Positions 33,224 to 43,900 of a stretch of DNA of 64,000 nt are shown one piece after another. How positions within the stretch are numbered: the first letter of the stretch is position 1; the number at the start of each line of letters is the position of its first letter. The position numbers were made by a program, and so were the translations under genes. Location: assembly GCF_900066015.1 (NCBI RefSeq), contig NZ_LN890655.1:2892726-2956725 (forward strand), written 5' to 3'. The stretch is from Candidatus Promineifilum breve. Lineage in GTDB: Bacteria; Chloroflexota; Anaerolineae; Promineifilales; Promineifilaceae. Under the pieces are notes generated by a model. That model was not told where the DNA came from, did no database searches, and saw only the letters and a list, made by a program, of their open reading frames with translations.

Positions 33224-36200
33224 GCAACACCGCACCCAACGCCGCCAGCACCCCCGCGCCGGTCGCGGACGATGCCGAGGCGCACAAGCCCTACGTCGGC
33301 CCGCGCACCTTCCAGCCGTCGGAAGCGGCGCGCTTCTTCGGCCGCGACCGGGAGGCGCGCGATCTCATCGCCCGCATCATCTCCGAGCGCTTCCTCCTCT
33401 TCTATGCCCAGTCGGGCGCGGGCAAAAGCTCGCTCATCAACACGCGCATCGTGCCGGGGCTGGAGGCCGAGGGCTTCGAGGTGCTGCCCATTGCCCGGGT
33501 CAGCGGCCACGACGGGCGATTCGTCACCGCCGAGAACATCTACGTCTACAACCTGCTCTCCAGCCTCCACAAGCACGAGAACGCGCCGCCCGCCCTGGGG
33601 ACGATGAACATCGCCCACTTCCTCGATAACCTGGTCTGTCACGACGGCGTCTTCTTCTATGATGACGCCTACGTCTGGCCCGACGATGCCGAGTTGAAGC
33701 CGCGCGTGCTCATCATCGACCAGTTCGAGGAGATCACCACCACCAACACCCCCTTCTGGGAGCAGCGCGAGCCGTTCTTCCGCCAACTGGGCGAGGCGTT
33801 GGCCGCCGACGAAACGTTGTGGGTTGTCCTGTCGTTGCGCGAGGATTTCCTGGCCGGCCTCGACCGCTATCTCCACCTGGTCAACAACGGCATTCGCCAG
33901 CGCTTCTACATGCAGCAGCTCAATCGCGACGCGGCCATCGAGGCTATCTGCCGCCCGGTCGTCGAGCGGCGGCCGTTCGAGCCGGGCGCGGTGGAGGAAC
34001 TGGTCGATAACCTGATGACCTCGCGCCGCCAGGATGAACCCGGCGGCGAGAACCACCAGGCTGAATTCGTCGAGCCGGTGCAACTCCAGGCCGTCTGCTA
34101 CCAGATGTGGGAAAAGCTCCAGACGCGCCCCGGCCCCACCATCACCCTGCAAGACGTGCGCGATTTCGCCGACGTGGATACGGCCCTGGTCAGCTTCTAC
34201 GAAGACACCATTGCCGATACCCTGGCCTGGGCCGCCACCCGCCCCGAACCGGCCATCACCGAGACCGACCTGCGCCACTGGTTCGAGACCAAACTGGTCA
34301 CCGAGTCCGGCACGCGCAACATGGTCTTTCGCGGCCAGGAAGTCAGCGGCGACCTGCCCACGCCCGTGGCCGATTACCTGCGTTCGCGCTTCATTATGCG
34401 CGAAGTCGTGCGCCCCGGCGGCGTCTGGTACGAACTGGTGCACGATGGCTTCATCAAGCCCATCCAGGACGCTAACCGCAAATGGCTGGAGCGGCAGCCG
34501 CTGCTGCAACTGGCCCAGCAATGGGAAAGCTCCGACCGCAGCGAGACCCGCCTGCTGACCGGCAGCCAATTCGAGGAATTCTCGGCCACCAAATGGCAGG
34601 CGCTGGGGCCGCGGGTCGCCGCCTTCATGGAGGCCAGCCGCCTGGGCCGCCGCGACCTGGAGCGGCGCAAGGCTCTCTTGCGCACTATGGGTATTGGCGC
34701 GGCACTGCTGTTCCTGATTATGATGGTCATCTTCTTGTACCGCTCCGGCCTCAGCGCCGAAGCCCAACGCAATGAGTTGGCGACCCGCAACGCCGAGTTG
34801 AACCAGTCGAACGCCATCAAGGACGCCAACGCCACGGCCGTGGCCGACGCCAACGTCGCCATCCAGTCGCAAAACGTGGCCCTCAGCACCCGCCAGGCCG
34901 AACTGGACGAGGCCAATGAGGCGTTGCGCGCCTCCCGGCTGGTCGATAACGCCGCCGACTATCTGGCCCAGGGCAGCCTGGAACCGGCCATCTTGCTGAG
35001 TTACAAGGCGCTGGAAATAAATGAGGCGGATCCGACGCGCCGCATTCGCGCCGTGCTCTTCAACGCCCTCAGCCGCAAGATCGAAGGGGGTACACCCGAT
35101 TCCCCCCTGCGCGGCGTCCACCTCGCCCCGGTCGACACCGCCGGCTACCCGCTGCCGCTGGGCGATCTGTTCACCGGCCCGGAACCAGATACCCTGGCGA
35201 CACTGGTCGATGGGGTCATCCATACCTGGCCGGTTGATGCCAGCGGCGAACCACCTGTTGCCACACCCTACGCCCTGCCCGCCGCGGTCGGCCCCGGCCT
35301 GTCGCGCGCCGCGTTCCACGCCGGGCAGGGGCTGCTGGCGACCGTCGCCGATGCCGGGCTGTCCCTGTGGCGGCCGGCCGATGCCGCTGATCCCGGCCGG
35401 CAACTGCTGGTCGAGGGCGACATCACCACTCTGGCCTTCAGTCCCGACGGCGGGCAACTGGCCGTGGCCCAGGCCTGCGCCGGCCCCGGCCAGTGCCCCA
35501 TCCACATCTTCGCCCTCGATTTGACCGGCGAGCCGGCGCCCATCGCCCCCCTGTTTACCATGCCTCAGCCGGCCGAGGTGATCGACCTGGCCTTCCTGGC
35601 TGACGGGCGCCTGGCCTGGACGGATTCCTATGGCGTCATCGTCATGGATCCCGCCACCCAAACCAGCGAGACGCTGCCCCGCGCCACGGGCCAGAAGGGG
35701 AAAATCAGCGCCCTGGCCGTGGCCCCGACCACCAATTTGCTCATCGTCGCCGGATGCGACGACATCGCCCTCCTCCTGCCCGACGGCTCCACGCCCACGC
35801 CGCCGCCGGCCGGCGCGCCCGCCCGCTGTGACGACGACGACGACCCGTGGCTCGAGTGGTGGTTCCTGGGGCCGAAAAATCCGGCCAATTTCCGCCTCGA
35901 CGTGGCTGCGCCGCTCGATTTGATCTTTCTGCCGGATCGCGAGCAGATGTTGTTCGTGCGCCGGAATGGCGCGGCCGGGGTCTTCACCTATGGGTCGGTC
36001 AGCGAAGAACTGGCGCGGGCCAATGCCTGCGCCGTGGCCGGTCGCAATCTGACGGCCGAAGAGTGGCTCCAGGCCAACCCCGAAGCGTCGGCGGAAGCGT
36101 ATGAACCCTATTGCCTGGATTTGCCCAGCCACCCCAGCGTCCTGGCCCCGCTGGTTCAGGCCTGCCACGACCAGCCGGAGGCGACGGCCGCGGCCTGCTG

Positions 36201-39180
36201 GTCGGCGCTGTCGGCCCGCGTCGGGGGCGAGATCGACCCGGCTCAACTACAGGCCTTCGATGAGCGCCTGGTTGCCGCCCGCGCCGGCCTGAGCGCCCAA
36301 CGGCGCACGACCTCCCTGCGCTATCTGGCCGAGGCCGGCGCGCTGGCCCGCGCCCTGCCGGACGGTTTGCGGCCTCTGCTCAATGCGACGCTGGCCGCCG
36401 AATATACCGCGCTGTGCATCGATGGAGCCGTCACCGACTCGCCGGCCCTCAGCGAGGCCTGCGCCTTCGGCAGCGATTCGGCCGCGGCGCTGCTGGGGCA
36501 GGGGGCCGAGGCCGCGGGCGACCAGCGGCTATGGCGCATCGAGGGGCAGGCCGGGCAGGTGCTCATCGCCGCCGTCGAAGTGCTGGAGGGCGGCGATGCC
36601 ACCTTGCGCCTGCTCGATGGCGATGGCACGGTTGAGCTGGCCTACAACGATGATTACAACGGCCTCAATCCGCGCCTGATGAGCCGACTGGCAGACGATG
36701 GGCATTACCAGATCGAGGTCGGCTGGCTGGGGTTGCCCGGCCGTTATCGCCTGACGACCCAGGTCGAGACGCCGGAACTGTTGCCGGTTGGCGCGGCCGT
36801 CGCCGCCGAAGCCGACCGTGTCCTGTGGCGCTTCAATGGTCGGGCCGGCGATCTCGTCAATCTGGCGCTGGACGCCGGGAACCCTGGGAATGATGCCCGC
36901 TTGCGCCTGCTGGACGCGAATTTTGTAGAAGTGGCCTTCAACGACGACTTCCAGGGCTTCGACCCGCAACTCGATGTGCCCCTGACGGCCGACGGCCCTT
37001 ACTACGTCGAGGTCAGTTGGAACGGCGCGCCCGGCCCCTACAGCCTCACCCTGACCAAATCGGAGGTCGAGGCCATCGCCCTGGGCGACACGCTGGAGGC
37101 CATCGATCCCGAACAGCGGCTGTGGCGTTTCGACGGCCGGGCGGGCGACTACGTGATCATCGCCGTCACCGCGCCGGACGTTGACGCCGACCTGCTGTTG
37201 CGCCTCAAAGGCCCCAGCGGCAGCGAGTTGCTCTATAGCGACGCCTACTACTCCGGCGCGATCGATCCGCAGCGCGAGCAGATTGAAACGCTCCTGCTGG
37301 AGGACGGCTCCTATACGATTGAAGTCGAATGGCGCTCGCCGACCGTCGCGCCCTACACGCTGACGACGCAACGCATCGAGTCCGCTGCGTTGACCCTCGG
37401 TCAGACCGTGGAGGTCACGCCGGAGCAACCGCTGTGGCGCTTCGACGGCCGGGTGGGCCAGCAGATTAGCCTGTCCGCCGCGCCGCTGCCGGGCAACGAC
37501 ATCTTTCTGCATCTCTATGACGCGCAGTACGCGCTCATCGGCGAAGCCTATTCCACCTACGACGCGCCGGTCGCCCAACTATCGACCGTATTGACCGCCA
37601 ACGGCCCCTACTTTGTCCGCGTCGGTTGGTACTTCACGCCGGAGCCGGTCACGCTGACCACGGCCGCCAACGAGATGCCGTTGCTGCCGCTCGACGTGGC
37701 CCAAGAGGCGGCCGACACCGGGCAGACGTGGTGGCGGTATGAGGGCCAGCCGGGCGAAATCGTCGTCTTCACCGTGGCGACCGAGGCTGTCTATGATGCC
37801 TGGCTGCAACTCCGGGATGACCAGTTTACCGTGCTGGCCTACGATGATGCCTTGAACGATGGCCTGGCCCAACTGGCCTACCGACTGCCCGACAACGGCA
37901 CGGTCTTGGTCGAGGTGGGCTGGTGGAACACGCCCGCGCCCTATGCCATCCGCGCCACGACCCTGGCTCCCCAGGCGTTGACGCCGGGCGAACCCGCCCT
38001 TGAGGCCGGCCCCGACCAACGCATCTGGCAGGTGGCGGGCCGGGCGGGTGAGCTGATGAGCTTCGCCGTACAGGCGCTGGACGGGGCCGACCCCATCCTC
38101 TTCTTACGCAATGAACAGTTCGAGATATTGGCCGTCAACGACAACTTCTCCGGCCTCTACAATCCCCAGATCGCCTACGCGCTGCCGCAAGACGGGAGCT
38201 ACTACCTGGAAGTCGGTTGGAACGGCCCGCCCGGTTCGTATGCCCTCACCGCGAGCCGGCCCGTGCCGGAAGCGCTGCCCATCGAACGGGCCGTCACGGC
38301 CGAGGCCGCGTCGCTCTGGCTGTTCAGCGGCGCGGCGGGCGATCTGGTGACGATCGCCCTCGATGCGCCGGGCGACAGCTATCACTTCCTGCGCCTGCTG
38401 GACACCCAATTTGTCGAACTGGCGACCGGCACAGAGGACGGGGGGCGGCCGAATCCGCGCCTGACCTATCTGCTGCCCGCCGACGGCGTCTACTTCATCG
38501 AGGTGGGCACGGACGACAACCCCGCCCCCTATACCCTGCGCGTCGAGCGCAGCGCGCCGGTCGTGCTGCCGCTGGACGAAACCGTGGCCGGTGGGGTGGA
38601 CGCGCCGGCGGTCTGGTCGTTTGTCGGCCGCGCCGGCGACATCGTGACCGCGGCCATCGCGGCGCTAGATGACGGCGATACCTATCTGAGCCTCTATGAC
38701 GCCCAACACCTCATGGTCGCCTCTAGCGACGACTTCGACGATCTGAACCCGCGCCTCATCGCCCGCTTGCCGGCCGACGGCCTGTATACGCTGGAGATGG
38801 GCTGGCAGGATTGGTCGTTCATCGAGGGTCTGACCGCGCCGGTCGCGCCGATGTATGGCCCTTACCGGCTGACCGCGGCCGTCGTGCCGCCCGAGCCGCT
38901 GATGATTGGCGAGACCGTGACTGATGTCCCCGCCGACCGGGGGCTGTGGCGCTTCACGGGGCGGGCGGGCGACGTGGTGACGCTGGCTGTCGAGGCCCTG
39001 GGCGGCGGCGATAACCCCTGGCTGCGGCTACTGGATGACCAACTACAGACGGTGGCCTTCAATGATAACGCCGACGGCCTGAACCCGCGCCTGTCGGTTG
39101 AGTTGCCGGCTGATGGCGACTACTTTATCGAGGTTGGCTGGTTTGGGGAGGTGGGGACTTATCGGCTTGTTACCGAGTAA
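33211..39180 (+). CDS. Giant STAND NTPase with TM helix and nine PPC-like repeats
   Basis: 1989 residues from ATG 33211, overlapping the SIR2-like stop. Residues 25-450 are an nSTAND1-type NTPase: PYVGPRTFQPSEAARFFGRDRE, Walker A AQSGAGKSS (66-74), Walker B RVLIIDQFEE (near 165), then a helical winged-helix segment. One TM helix is at about 492-513, followed by a short coiled coil. Residues 620-950 look like a degenerate beta-propeller (FSPDGGQLAVAQ). Residues 1094-1989 are nine repeats of about 99 residues with RLWRFDGRAGD ... LRLLD ... YYVEVGWNG, like pre-peptidase C-terminal beta-sandwiches. NTPase inside and repeats outside suggest a transmembrane sensor-switch. Confidence 0.82.
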   Translation: MATLGNTAPNAASTPAPVADDAEAHKPYVGPRTFQPSEAARFFGRDREARDLIARIISERFLLFYAQSGAGKSSLINTRIVPGLEAEGFEVLPIARVSGHDGRFVTAENIYVYNLLSSLHKHENAPPALGTMNIAHFLDNLVCHDGVFFYDDAYVWPDDAELKPRVLIIDQFEEITTTNTPFWEQREPFFRQLGEALAADETLWVVLSLREDFLAGLDRYLHLVNNGIRQRFYMQQLNRDAAIEAICRPVVERRPFEPGAVEELVDNLMTSRRQDEPGGENHQAEFVEPVQLQAVCYQMWEKLQTRPGPTITLQDVRDFADVDTALVSFYEDTIADTLAWAATRPEPAITETDLRHWFETKLVTESGTRNMVFRGQEVSGDLPTPVADYLRSRFIMREVVRPGGVWYELVHDGFIKPIQDANRKWLERQPLLQLAQQWESSDRSETRLLTGSQFEEFSATKWQALGPRVAAFMEASRLGRRDLERRKALLRTMGIGAALLFLIMMVIFLYRSGLSAEAQRNELATRNAELNQSNAIKDANATAVADANVAIQSQNVALSTRQAELDEANEALRASRLVDNAADYLAQGSLEPAILLSYKALEINEADPTRRIRAVLFNALSRKIEGGTPDSPLRGVHLAPVDTAGYPLPLGDLFTGPEPDTLATLVDGVIHTWPVDASGEPPVATPYALPAAVGPGLSRAAFHAGQGLLATVADAGLSLWRPADAADPGRQLLVEGDITTLAFSPDGGQLAVAQACAGPGQCPIHIFALDLTGEPAPIAPLFTMPQPAEVIDLAFLADGRLAWTDSYGVIVMDPATQTSETLPRATGQKGKISALAVAPTTNLLIVAGCDDIALLLPDGSTPTPPPAGAPARCDDDDDPWLEWWFLGPKNPANFRLDVAAPLDLIFLPDREQMLFVRRNGAAGVFTYGSVSEELARANACAVAGRNLTAEEWLQANPEASAEAYEPYCLDLPSHPSVLAPLVQACHDQPEATAAACWSALSARVGGEIDPAQLQAFDERLVAARAGLSAQRRTTSLRYLAEAGALARALPDGLRPLLNATLAAEYTALCIDGAVTDSPALSEACAFGSDSAAALLGQGAEAAGDQRLWRIEGQAGQVLIAAVEVLEGGDATLRLLDGDGTVELAYNDDYNGLNPRLMSRLADDGHYQIEVGWLGLPGRYRLTTQVETPELLPVGAAVAAEADRVLWRFNGRAGDLVNLALDAGNPGNDARLRLLDANFVEVAFNDDFQGFDPQLDVPLTADGPYYVEVSWNGAPGPYSLTLTKSEVEAIALGDTLEAIDPEQRLWRFDGRAGDYVIIAVTAPDVDADLLLRLKGPSGSELLYSDAYYSGAIDPQREQIETLLLEDGSYTIEVEWRSPTVAPYTLTTQRIESAALTLGQTVEVTPEQPLWRFDGRVGQQISLSAAPLPGNDIFLHLYDAQYALIGEAYSTYDAPVAQLSTVLTANGPYFVRVGWYFTPEPVTLTTAANEMPLLPLDVAQEAADTGQTWWRYEGQPGEIVVFTVATEAVYDAWLQLRDDQFTVLAYDDALNDGLAQLAYRLPDNGTVLVEVGWWNTPAPYAIRATTLAPQALTPGEPALEAGPDQRIWQVAGRAGELMSFAVQALDGADPILFLRNEQFEILAVNDNFSGLYNPQIAYALPQDGSYYLEVGWNGPPGSYALTASRPVPEALPIERAVTAEAASLWLFSGAAGDLVTIALDAPGDSYHFLRLLDTQFVELATGTEDGGRPNPRLTYLLPADGVYFIEVGTDDNPAPYTLRVERSAPVVLPLDETVAGGVDAPAVWSFVGRAGDIVTAAIAALDDGDTYLSLYDAQHLMVASSDDFDDLNPRLIARLPADGLYTLEMGWQDWSFIEGLTAPVAPMYGPYRLTAAVVPPEPLMIGETVTDVPADRGLWRFTGRAGDVVTLAVEALGGGDNPWLRLLDDQLQTVAFNDNADGLNPRLSVELPADGDYFIEVGWFGEVGTYRLVTE
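36490..39177 (+). repeat. Nine-fold protein repeat (about 297 bp units) in the STAND gene
   Basis: Nine units start near each (L/I)W(R)F-G-AG-D motif. The DNA has diverged although the protein pattern is clear, so the array is old rather than freshly amplified. Confidence 0.75.
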
Positions 39181-39190
39181 TTTAATGGCC

Positions 39191-39226
39191 CAGGTGCGAT
39201 GCACTTTCCGAAGTGCGTCGCACCTG
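39191..39226. repeat. REP-like palindrome type A
   Basis: CAGGTGCGATGCACTT / AAGTGCGTCGCACCTG, 10 bases after the STAND gene stop; it could act as a transcript 3'-end hairpin. Confidence 0.85.
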
Positions 39227-39241
39227 ATGCCCAATGAAACC

Positions 39242-39781
39242 ATGAAGCGCGTCGTCGTCGTCGGCTCCACCGGGGCGGGCAAATCCACTCTGGCCGAGCA
39301 GTTGGCGGCCGGCCTGGACGGCGCGTTTGTCGATCTGGACGCGCTCAACTGGGGGCCGAACTGGACGCCCGCCCCGCTGGACGTTTTCCGCGCGCGGGCT
39401 GCGGCGGCGTTGACCGTCGAGCGGTGGGCCGTGGCCGGCAATTACCGCAACCTGCGCGACATCACCTGGGGCCGGGCCGACACGCTGGTGTGGCTCGATT
39501 ATCCGCTGCCGCTCATCATGGGGCGGCTGCTACGGCGCACTGTCCGCCGCATTGTGACCCAGGAAGAGCTATGGGGCGGCAACCGCGAGACCCTCCGAAT
39601 GCAATTCACCGGCCGCGATTCCATACTCCTCTATGCCGCCCGCACCTACGCCCGCCGCCGCCGCGAAATCACGGCCGAACTGGCCCGGCCGGAGCATGAA
39701 CATCTGACCGTGTGGCATTTCCGCCGCCCGGCCGAGACGGCGGCCTGGCTGGCGGACAGGTTGGCGGAATGGCGGGTATAA
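39242..39781 (+). CDS. P-loop adenylate-kinase-like protein (topology-modulation/FlaR type)
   Basis: 179 residues from ATG 39242 (MKRVVVVGSTGAGKSTLAEQL). Walker A is GSTGAGKST. DLDALNWGPNW, WAVAGNYRNLRDITWGRADTLVWLDYPLPLIMGRLLRRT and LLYAARTYARRRREI match the small 'AAA/adenylate kinase' group once called DNA topology modulation proteins. The enzymatic role is not established; a nucleotide kinase is likely. An alternative start 15 bases upstream lies at the edge of the REP repeat. Confidence 0.75.
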   Translation: MKRVVVVGSTGAGKSTLAEQLAAGLDGAFVDLDALNWGPNWTPAPLDVFRARAAAALTVERWAVAGNYRNLRDITWGRADTLVWLDYPLPLIMGRLLRRTVRRIVTQEELWGGNRETLRMQFTGRDSILLYAARTYARRRREITAELARPEHEHLTVWHFRRPAETAAWLADRLAEWRV

Positions 39782-39782
39782 T
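39777..39782 (+). promoter_or_regulatory. -10 box inside the kinase end, leaderless dehydrogenase
   Basis: TATAAT ends 6 bases before ATG 39788; it overlaps the stop codon of the upstream gene. The absence of a Shine-Dalgarno sequence fits leaderless translation. Confidence 0.4.
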
Positions 39783-39787
39783 CAGGT

Positions 39788-40768
39788 ATGGCTGACCTAC
39801 ACGTCCATTTCGACCGCCCCCTGACCGCCGACGAGGCGGCCGTCCTCAAGCCGCTTTTGTCGCCCGCCATCGCCCTGAGCGCAGGGGCGGACGCGCCGGC
39901 CGATGCCACCATTCTCATTTCCGGCCGCCCGACGCGCGAGCAACTGGCCGCCGCGCCCGGCCTGCGGGCCGTGGTCATCCCCTGGGCCGGGCTGCCGGGC
40001 GAGACGCGCGACCTGCTGGCCGATTTCCCCGGCGTGGCCGTCCATAACCTGCACCACAACGCCGCGCCGGTGGCCGAACTGGCCCTGATGCTGCTGCTGG
40101 CCGCGGCCAAGTTCGCGCTGCGCTATGACCGGGCGCTGCGGGCCGGCGACTGGCGGCCGCGCTATGAGCGGGCCACGCCGGCGCTGCTGCTGGACGGCAA
40201 GACGGCGCTCATCCTGGGCTATGGGGCCATCGGCCGGCGGGTGGCCGCCGCCTGTCGCGCCCTGGGCATGACCACGCTGGCGACGCGCCGCCGCCTGAGC
40301 GCGCCGGCGATGGACGAGGGCACGCTGGTGCATCCGCCGGCGGCGCTGGCCGACCTGCTGCCGCGGGCCGAGGCGCTGATCATCTGCCTGCCGCACACGC
40401 CGCGGACGGACGGACTGCTGGGCGCGGCCGAACTGGGGCTACTCCCTTCGCATAGTGTTCTGGTGAATATCGGCCGGGGGCGCATTGTGGACGAGGCCGC
40501 GCTCTACGCCGCCTTGCGCGACGGCCGGCTGCGGGCCGCCGGGCTGGACGTGTGGTACAGCTACCCGCCCGACGAGGCCGCCCGCGCCGCCTGGCCGCCG
40601 TCGGCCTACCCCTTCCACGAACTGGACAACGTGATCATGAGTCCCCACCGCGGCGGCGCGGCCGACGAGACGGCCCGGCTGCGAATGACGGCGCTGGCGG
40701 CGATGCTCAACGACGCGGCCAGGGGGCGGGAGATGGGGAATCGGGTGGATGTGGAGGTGGGGTATTAG
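39788..40768 (+). CDS. D-2-hydroxyacid dehydrogenase family protein
   Basis: 326 residues. NAD-binding LILGYGAIGRRVAAACRALGM, catalytic Arg in LVNIGRGRIVDEAALYAAL, and the His of NVIMSPHRGG are in order. The family acts on 2-keto or 2-hydroxy acids. The catalytic Glu is probably in GLDVWYSYPPDEA. The N-terminal domain (LISGRPTREQLAAAPGLRAVVIPWAGL) is usual. Substrate unknown. It follows the P-loop kinase by 6 bases. Confidence 0.85.
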   Translation: MADLHVHFDRPLTADEAAVLKPLLSPAIALSAGADAPADATILISGRPTREQLAAAPGLRAVVIPWAGLPGETRDLLADFPGVAVHNLHHNAAPVAELALMLLLAAAKFALRYDRALRAGDWRPRYERATPALLLDGKTALILGYGAIGRRVAAACRALGMTTLATRRRLSAPAMDEGTLVHPPAALADLLPRAEALIICLPHTPRTDGLLGAAELGLLPSHSVLVNIGRGRIVDEAALYAALRDGRLRAAGLDVWYSYPPDEAARAAWPPSAYPFHELDNVIMSPHRGGAADETARLRMTALAAMLNDAARGREMGNRVDVEVGY

Positions 40769-40926
40769 GGGAGCAGAAGGGAACACGCTGAGCATTACGC
40801 ACGGGTTTCAACGGTTTGTTAATTGAATATTGTCGGATTCAGTGTTACAGTGACGGAGGTCGCAATGGTAGCAGCTGTAATATGCCTTCATGCGTGGCTG
40901 TACTGGATTCGTAGAGGTATTGATAG
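40769..40926. other. Spacer with base composition shift
   Basis: 158 bases with no gene. G+C drops here and stays low through the helicase gene. AGAGG at 40914-40918 is the ribosome site I use for GTG 40927. Confidence 0.3.
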
Positions 40927-43900
40927 TGGCTGATGAAATAAAAGCGAAAGCTCAAATTCTGGATTATTGGCGCGCAATCGAACTTTTTTCCCCTCAGGGC
41001 ATTCCTAAAGTTAATCCACGAGATAAATACGAGCCTGTCATCGAGCTAATTGCTGATTCACTCCCTCCTTGGCACCCAGACCATCCTTTGCAACGGCGTT
41101 CAAATGATCGCGAACTGACCTGGCGCCATCAGGTCTATTGCGGCATCTTTGAACTGGCTAGGGTCCTAAAATTATTAGAAGATAAAGTTGGACGTGATCC
41201 TGATTCACCCGATGAATATGTGATGCAGGAAAGCGCTGTTTGTACGTTTACAGTAACAAATAACGGCCAACTTCTTTCTAATTCACTGGTAATTTCAACC
41301 TGTCCCTGGGCAGCCGCGCGTACTATTAATCCCGGGCCTCAAGATCCTGGTTGGTTATACGGCTTTGATGAGCTTTCAGCGAAAATCGCTAGCCATTTCA
41401 ATAAGACGCCGCAAATCAAACAGGACGCTTCTCAGCTCGAAAATCTGTCACCAAACGAAGTTGAACAACTTACCACTCCAATATTGTCGGCCGCAGATGT
41501 CTTTAGAGAGGCATCGAAAATTATTGTAGAGCTTGGTGCTCATGCCTTTATCGATCACTTGGCTATCCGGGTCAAATCATATCGAATTTCTCGTCGTCGG
41601 GAGGAGGTAGCCGACGATAATGATTCGCTCAATAGTTTTTTTATTAACGATCTGGAGAGGGTTAGCTCTTCGGTCCAGTCCGCTAATTTAGGGGATGGAC
41701 TAGCGACATTACTCAGAAGTCGTACTCCTGATATTATTTCCAAGCGGATAGACGTAAGAGAAGACCATGTCACCACCTATGACTTGTTGTCGCCGGCTCG
41801 TTTTCCCCAGGGTTGTTGGCCGGCTAGAAACAAAGCGTCCCTTTTCCTAAGTCAACAGCTTGCCGTCAATTGGATAATGGCCAAATTCGCCACGAATTTG
41901 GGAATCACATCCGTTAACGGGCCACCAGGTACCGGAAAAACGACGCTTATTCGCGAATTAATCGCATCCGTCGTGGTTGAACGGGCGAAACGACTCGCAG
42001 AACTCAAGAGCCCTGACCAAGCCTTTTCCGGTGTGGTTGAGAGGTGGTTGGACAATGGCTATACCCGTTCAGTTTCTTTTTGGCACCATAGTTTGGAAGG
42101 ATTTGAACTCGTAGTTGCCTCAACCAATAATGGTGCAGTAGAAAACGTTGTATTGGAAATACCCGGAAGAGATGCTGTAGATCCAGACTACACGCGAGAG
42201 GACACATATTTTGCTAGCTTTGCTGAACGGTTACTGGATGCGCCTGCGTGGGCGCTTATCGCAGCTCGACTCGGTAACAAGTCTAATCGCAGCGCTTTCG
42301 TAAATAAGTTCTGGTATGCCGGGGCGAACCAAGAGCAATCGGGGCCGGGGGAGAAGGTTATTGAAAAAAGCAATTTTCTCGAATATCTCAAGGATAAACG
42401 CGAAGGAGTTTTCGATTGGACCATAGCTGTTGACCGGTTTAAGAAGGCTATTCAAAAGGAAACTCAACTGCGTAATGAACGACTGGCTGTATACCAACTT
42501 GCCAAGACGATTCCTGCTCTTCGCAGTTGTGTGAGCGGCCTGATTCGGGAAGTTGATGAAGCTATGGATCTTCGCCAAGCCATCATGGAGGATTTGTCAA
42601 CTGCGGAAGCTACTCTTGATCGAAATACAAAGGCCATCGAAGCGACAATCAATGATCGCCTTTTGCACCAAAATTTTCGACCGGGCCTCTGGCAGATCAT
42701 ATTCTCCCTTGGAAAGGAATTACGAAGATGGCAAGGTAAGGACCATGCACTGGAGATGTTGGTTACAGAGTTAAAGGCTGAGCAGCCTAAACTCATGGCG
42801 GCGGTCGTTGATATAAAAACTCAATTAATGACGATTACCGCAGGTATTGAACGTTTACAACGTAAATGGGAAGCTGCTGAAACCGATTTATGCGAGAAGC
42901 TGGGGCAACTTGATGAGGCAAGGAGGTGGCTAGGCTCATATTTGCTCGAACCCGAGATGCTCGATGATGCTGAAGCTAGAGAACGCATACAACCCTGGTC
43001 TGATCCGGAATGGAATGAGGCTCGCACTCAAGTTTTTATCGAGGCGCTTCGACTACATAAATCGTTTATACATTGCAACGCTCATCGATTTCGGAACAAC
43101 CTTATGGTTGCAATGGATATATTGTCTGGAAAAGTATCTACAAGTATTACTTCAGCCGGTGCCCAACATGCATGGGCAAGTCTATTTTTCATCATCCCCG
43201 TCATCTCTACAACATTTGCTTCGTTTGATCGTCTATTTCGTCATTTAAAGCGTGAGCAACTAGGATGGCTCATCATCGATGAGGCAGGTCAAGCCATACC
43301 ACAGGCTGCCGTAGGTGCGATTTGGCGCGCCAAAAGAACCGTGGCGTTAGGTGATCCAATGCAACTAGAACCAGTTGTCACCTTGCCTCTATCTGTTCAA
43401 CAGGCCCTCCGATTACATTATGAGGTGGACAAGGCATGGATTCCCGGCCAGGTTTCGCTTCAGCAATTGGCTGATGAAGTCAATCCTGTTGGTAGTAACG
43501 TCGATCTCCGCTATGGGTCGATGTGGGTGGGATCACCATTGCGTGTGCATAAACGCTGCGATAAACCCATGTTTGATATCTCCAACACGGTCGCTTATGG
43601 AGGACAGATGGTTTTTGATACCCCAATCAGGGAGCCCATGGAACTGAGGCCAAGCACGTGGATCGATGTGGTGAGTGATGAGGTGGATGGCCATTGGGTT
43701 CCCGCTGAAGGTGTACAAGTTCGACAACTGCTCCATGAGATATTTGCTTGTAATGAGGATATGGATCGAATATTAATTTTATCACCCTTTCGAACTGTCG
43801 CCCGTCGCCTTTGGGACTTAACTAAATCCAATGAGAATGTGCAAGTGGGTACTATCCATATCGCCCAAGGCAAGGAAGCAGATGTGGTTGTTTTGGTTTT

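Noticed and set aside
33220-36246. 1008-codon open frame on the minus strand opposite the STAND gene
   Set aside because: It lies wholly antisense to a gene with clear domains; long antisense frames are expected in high-GC DNA with strong third-position bias, and the translation shows no recognisable family.
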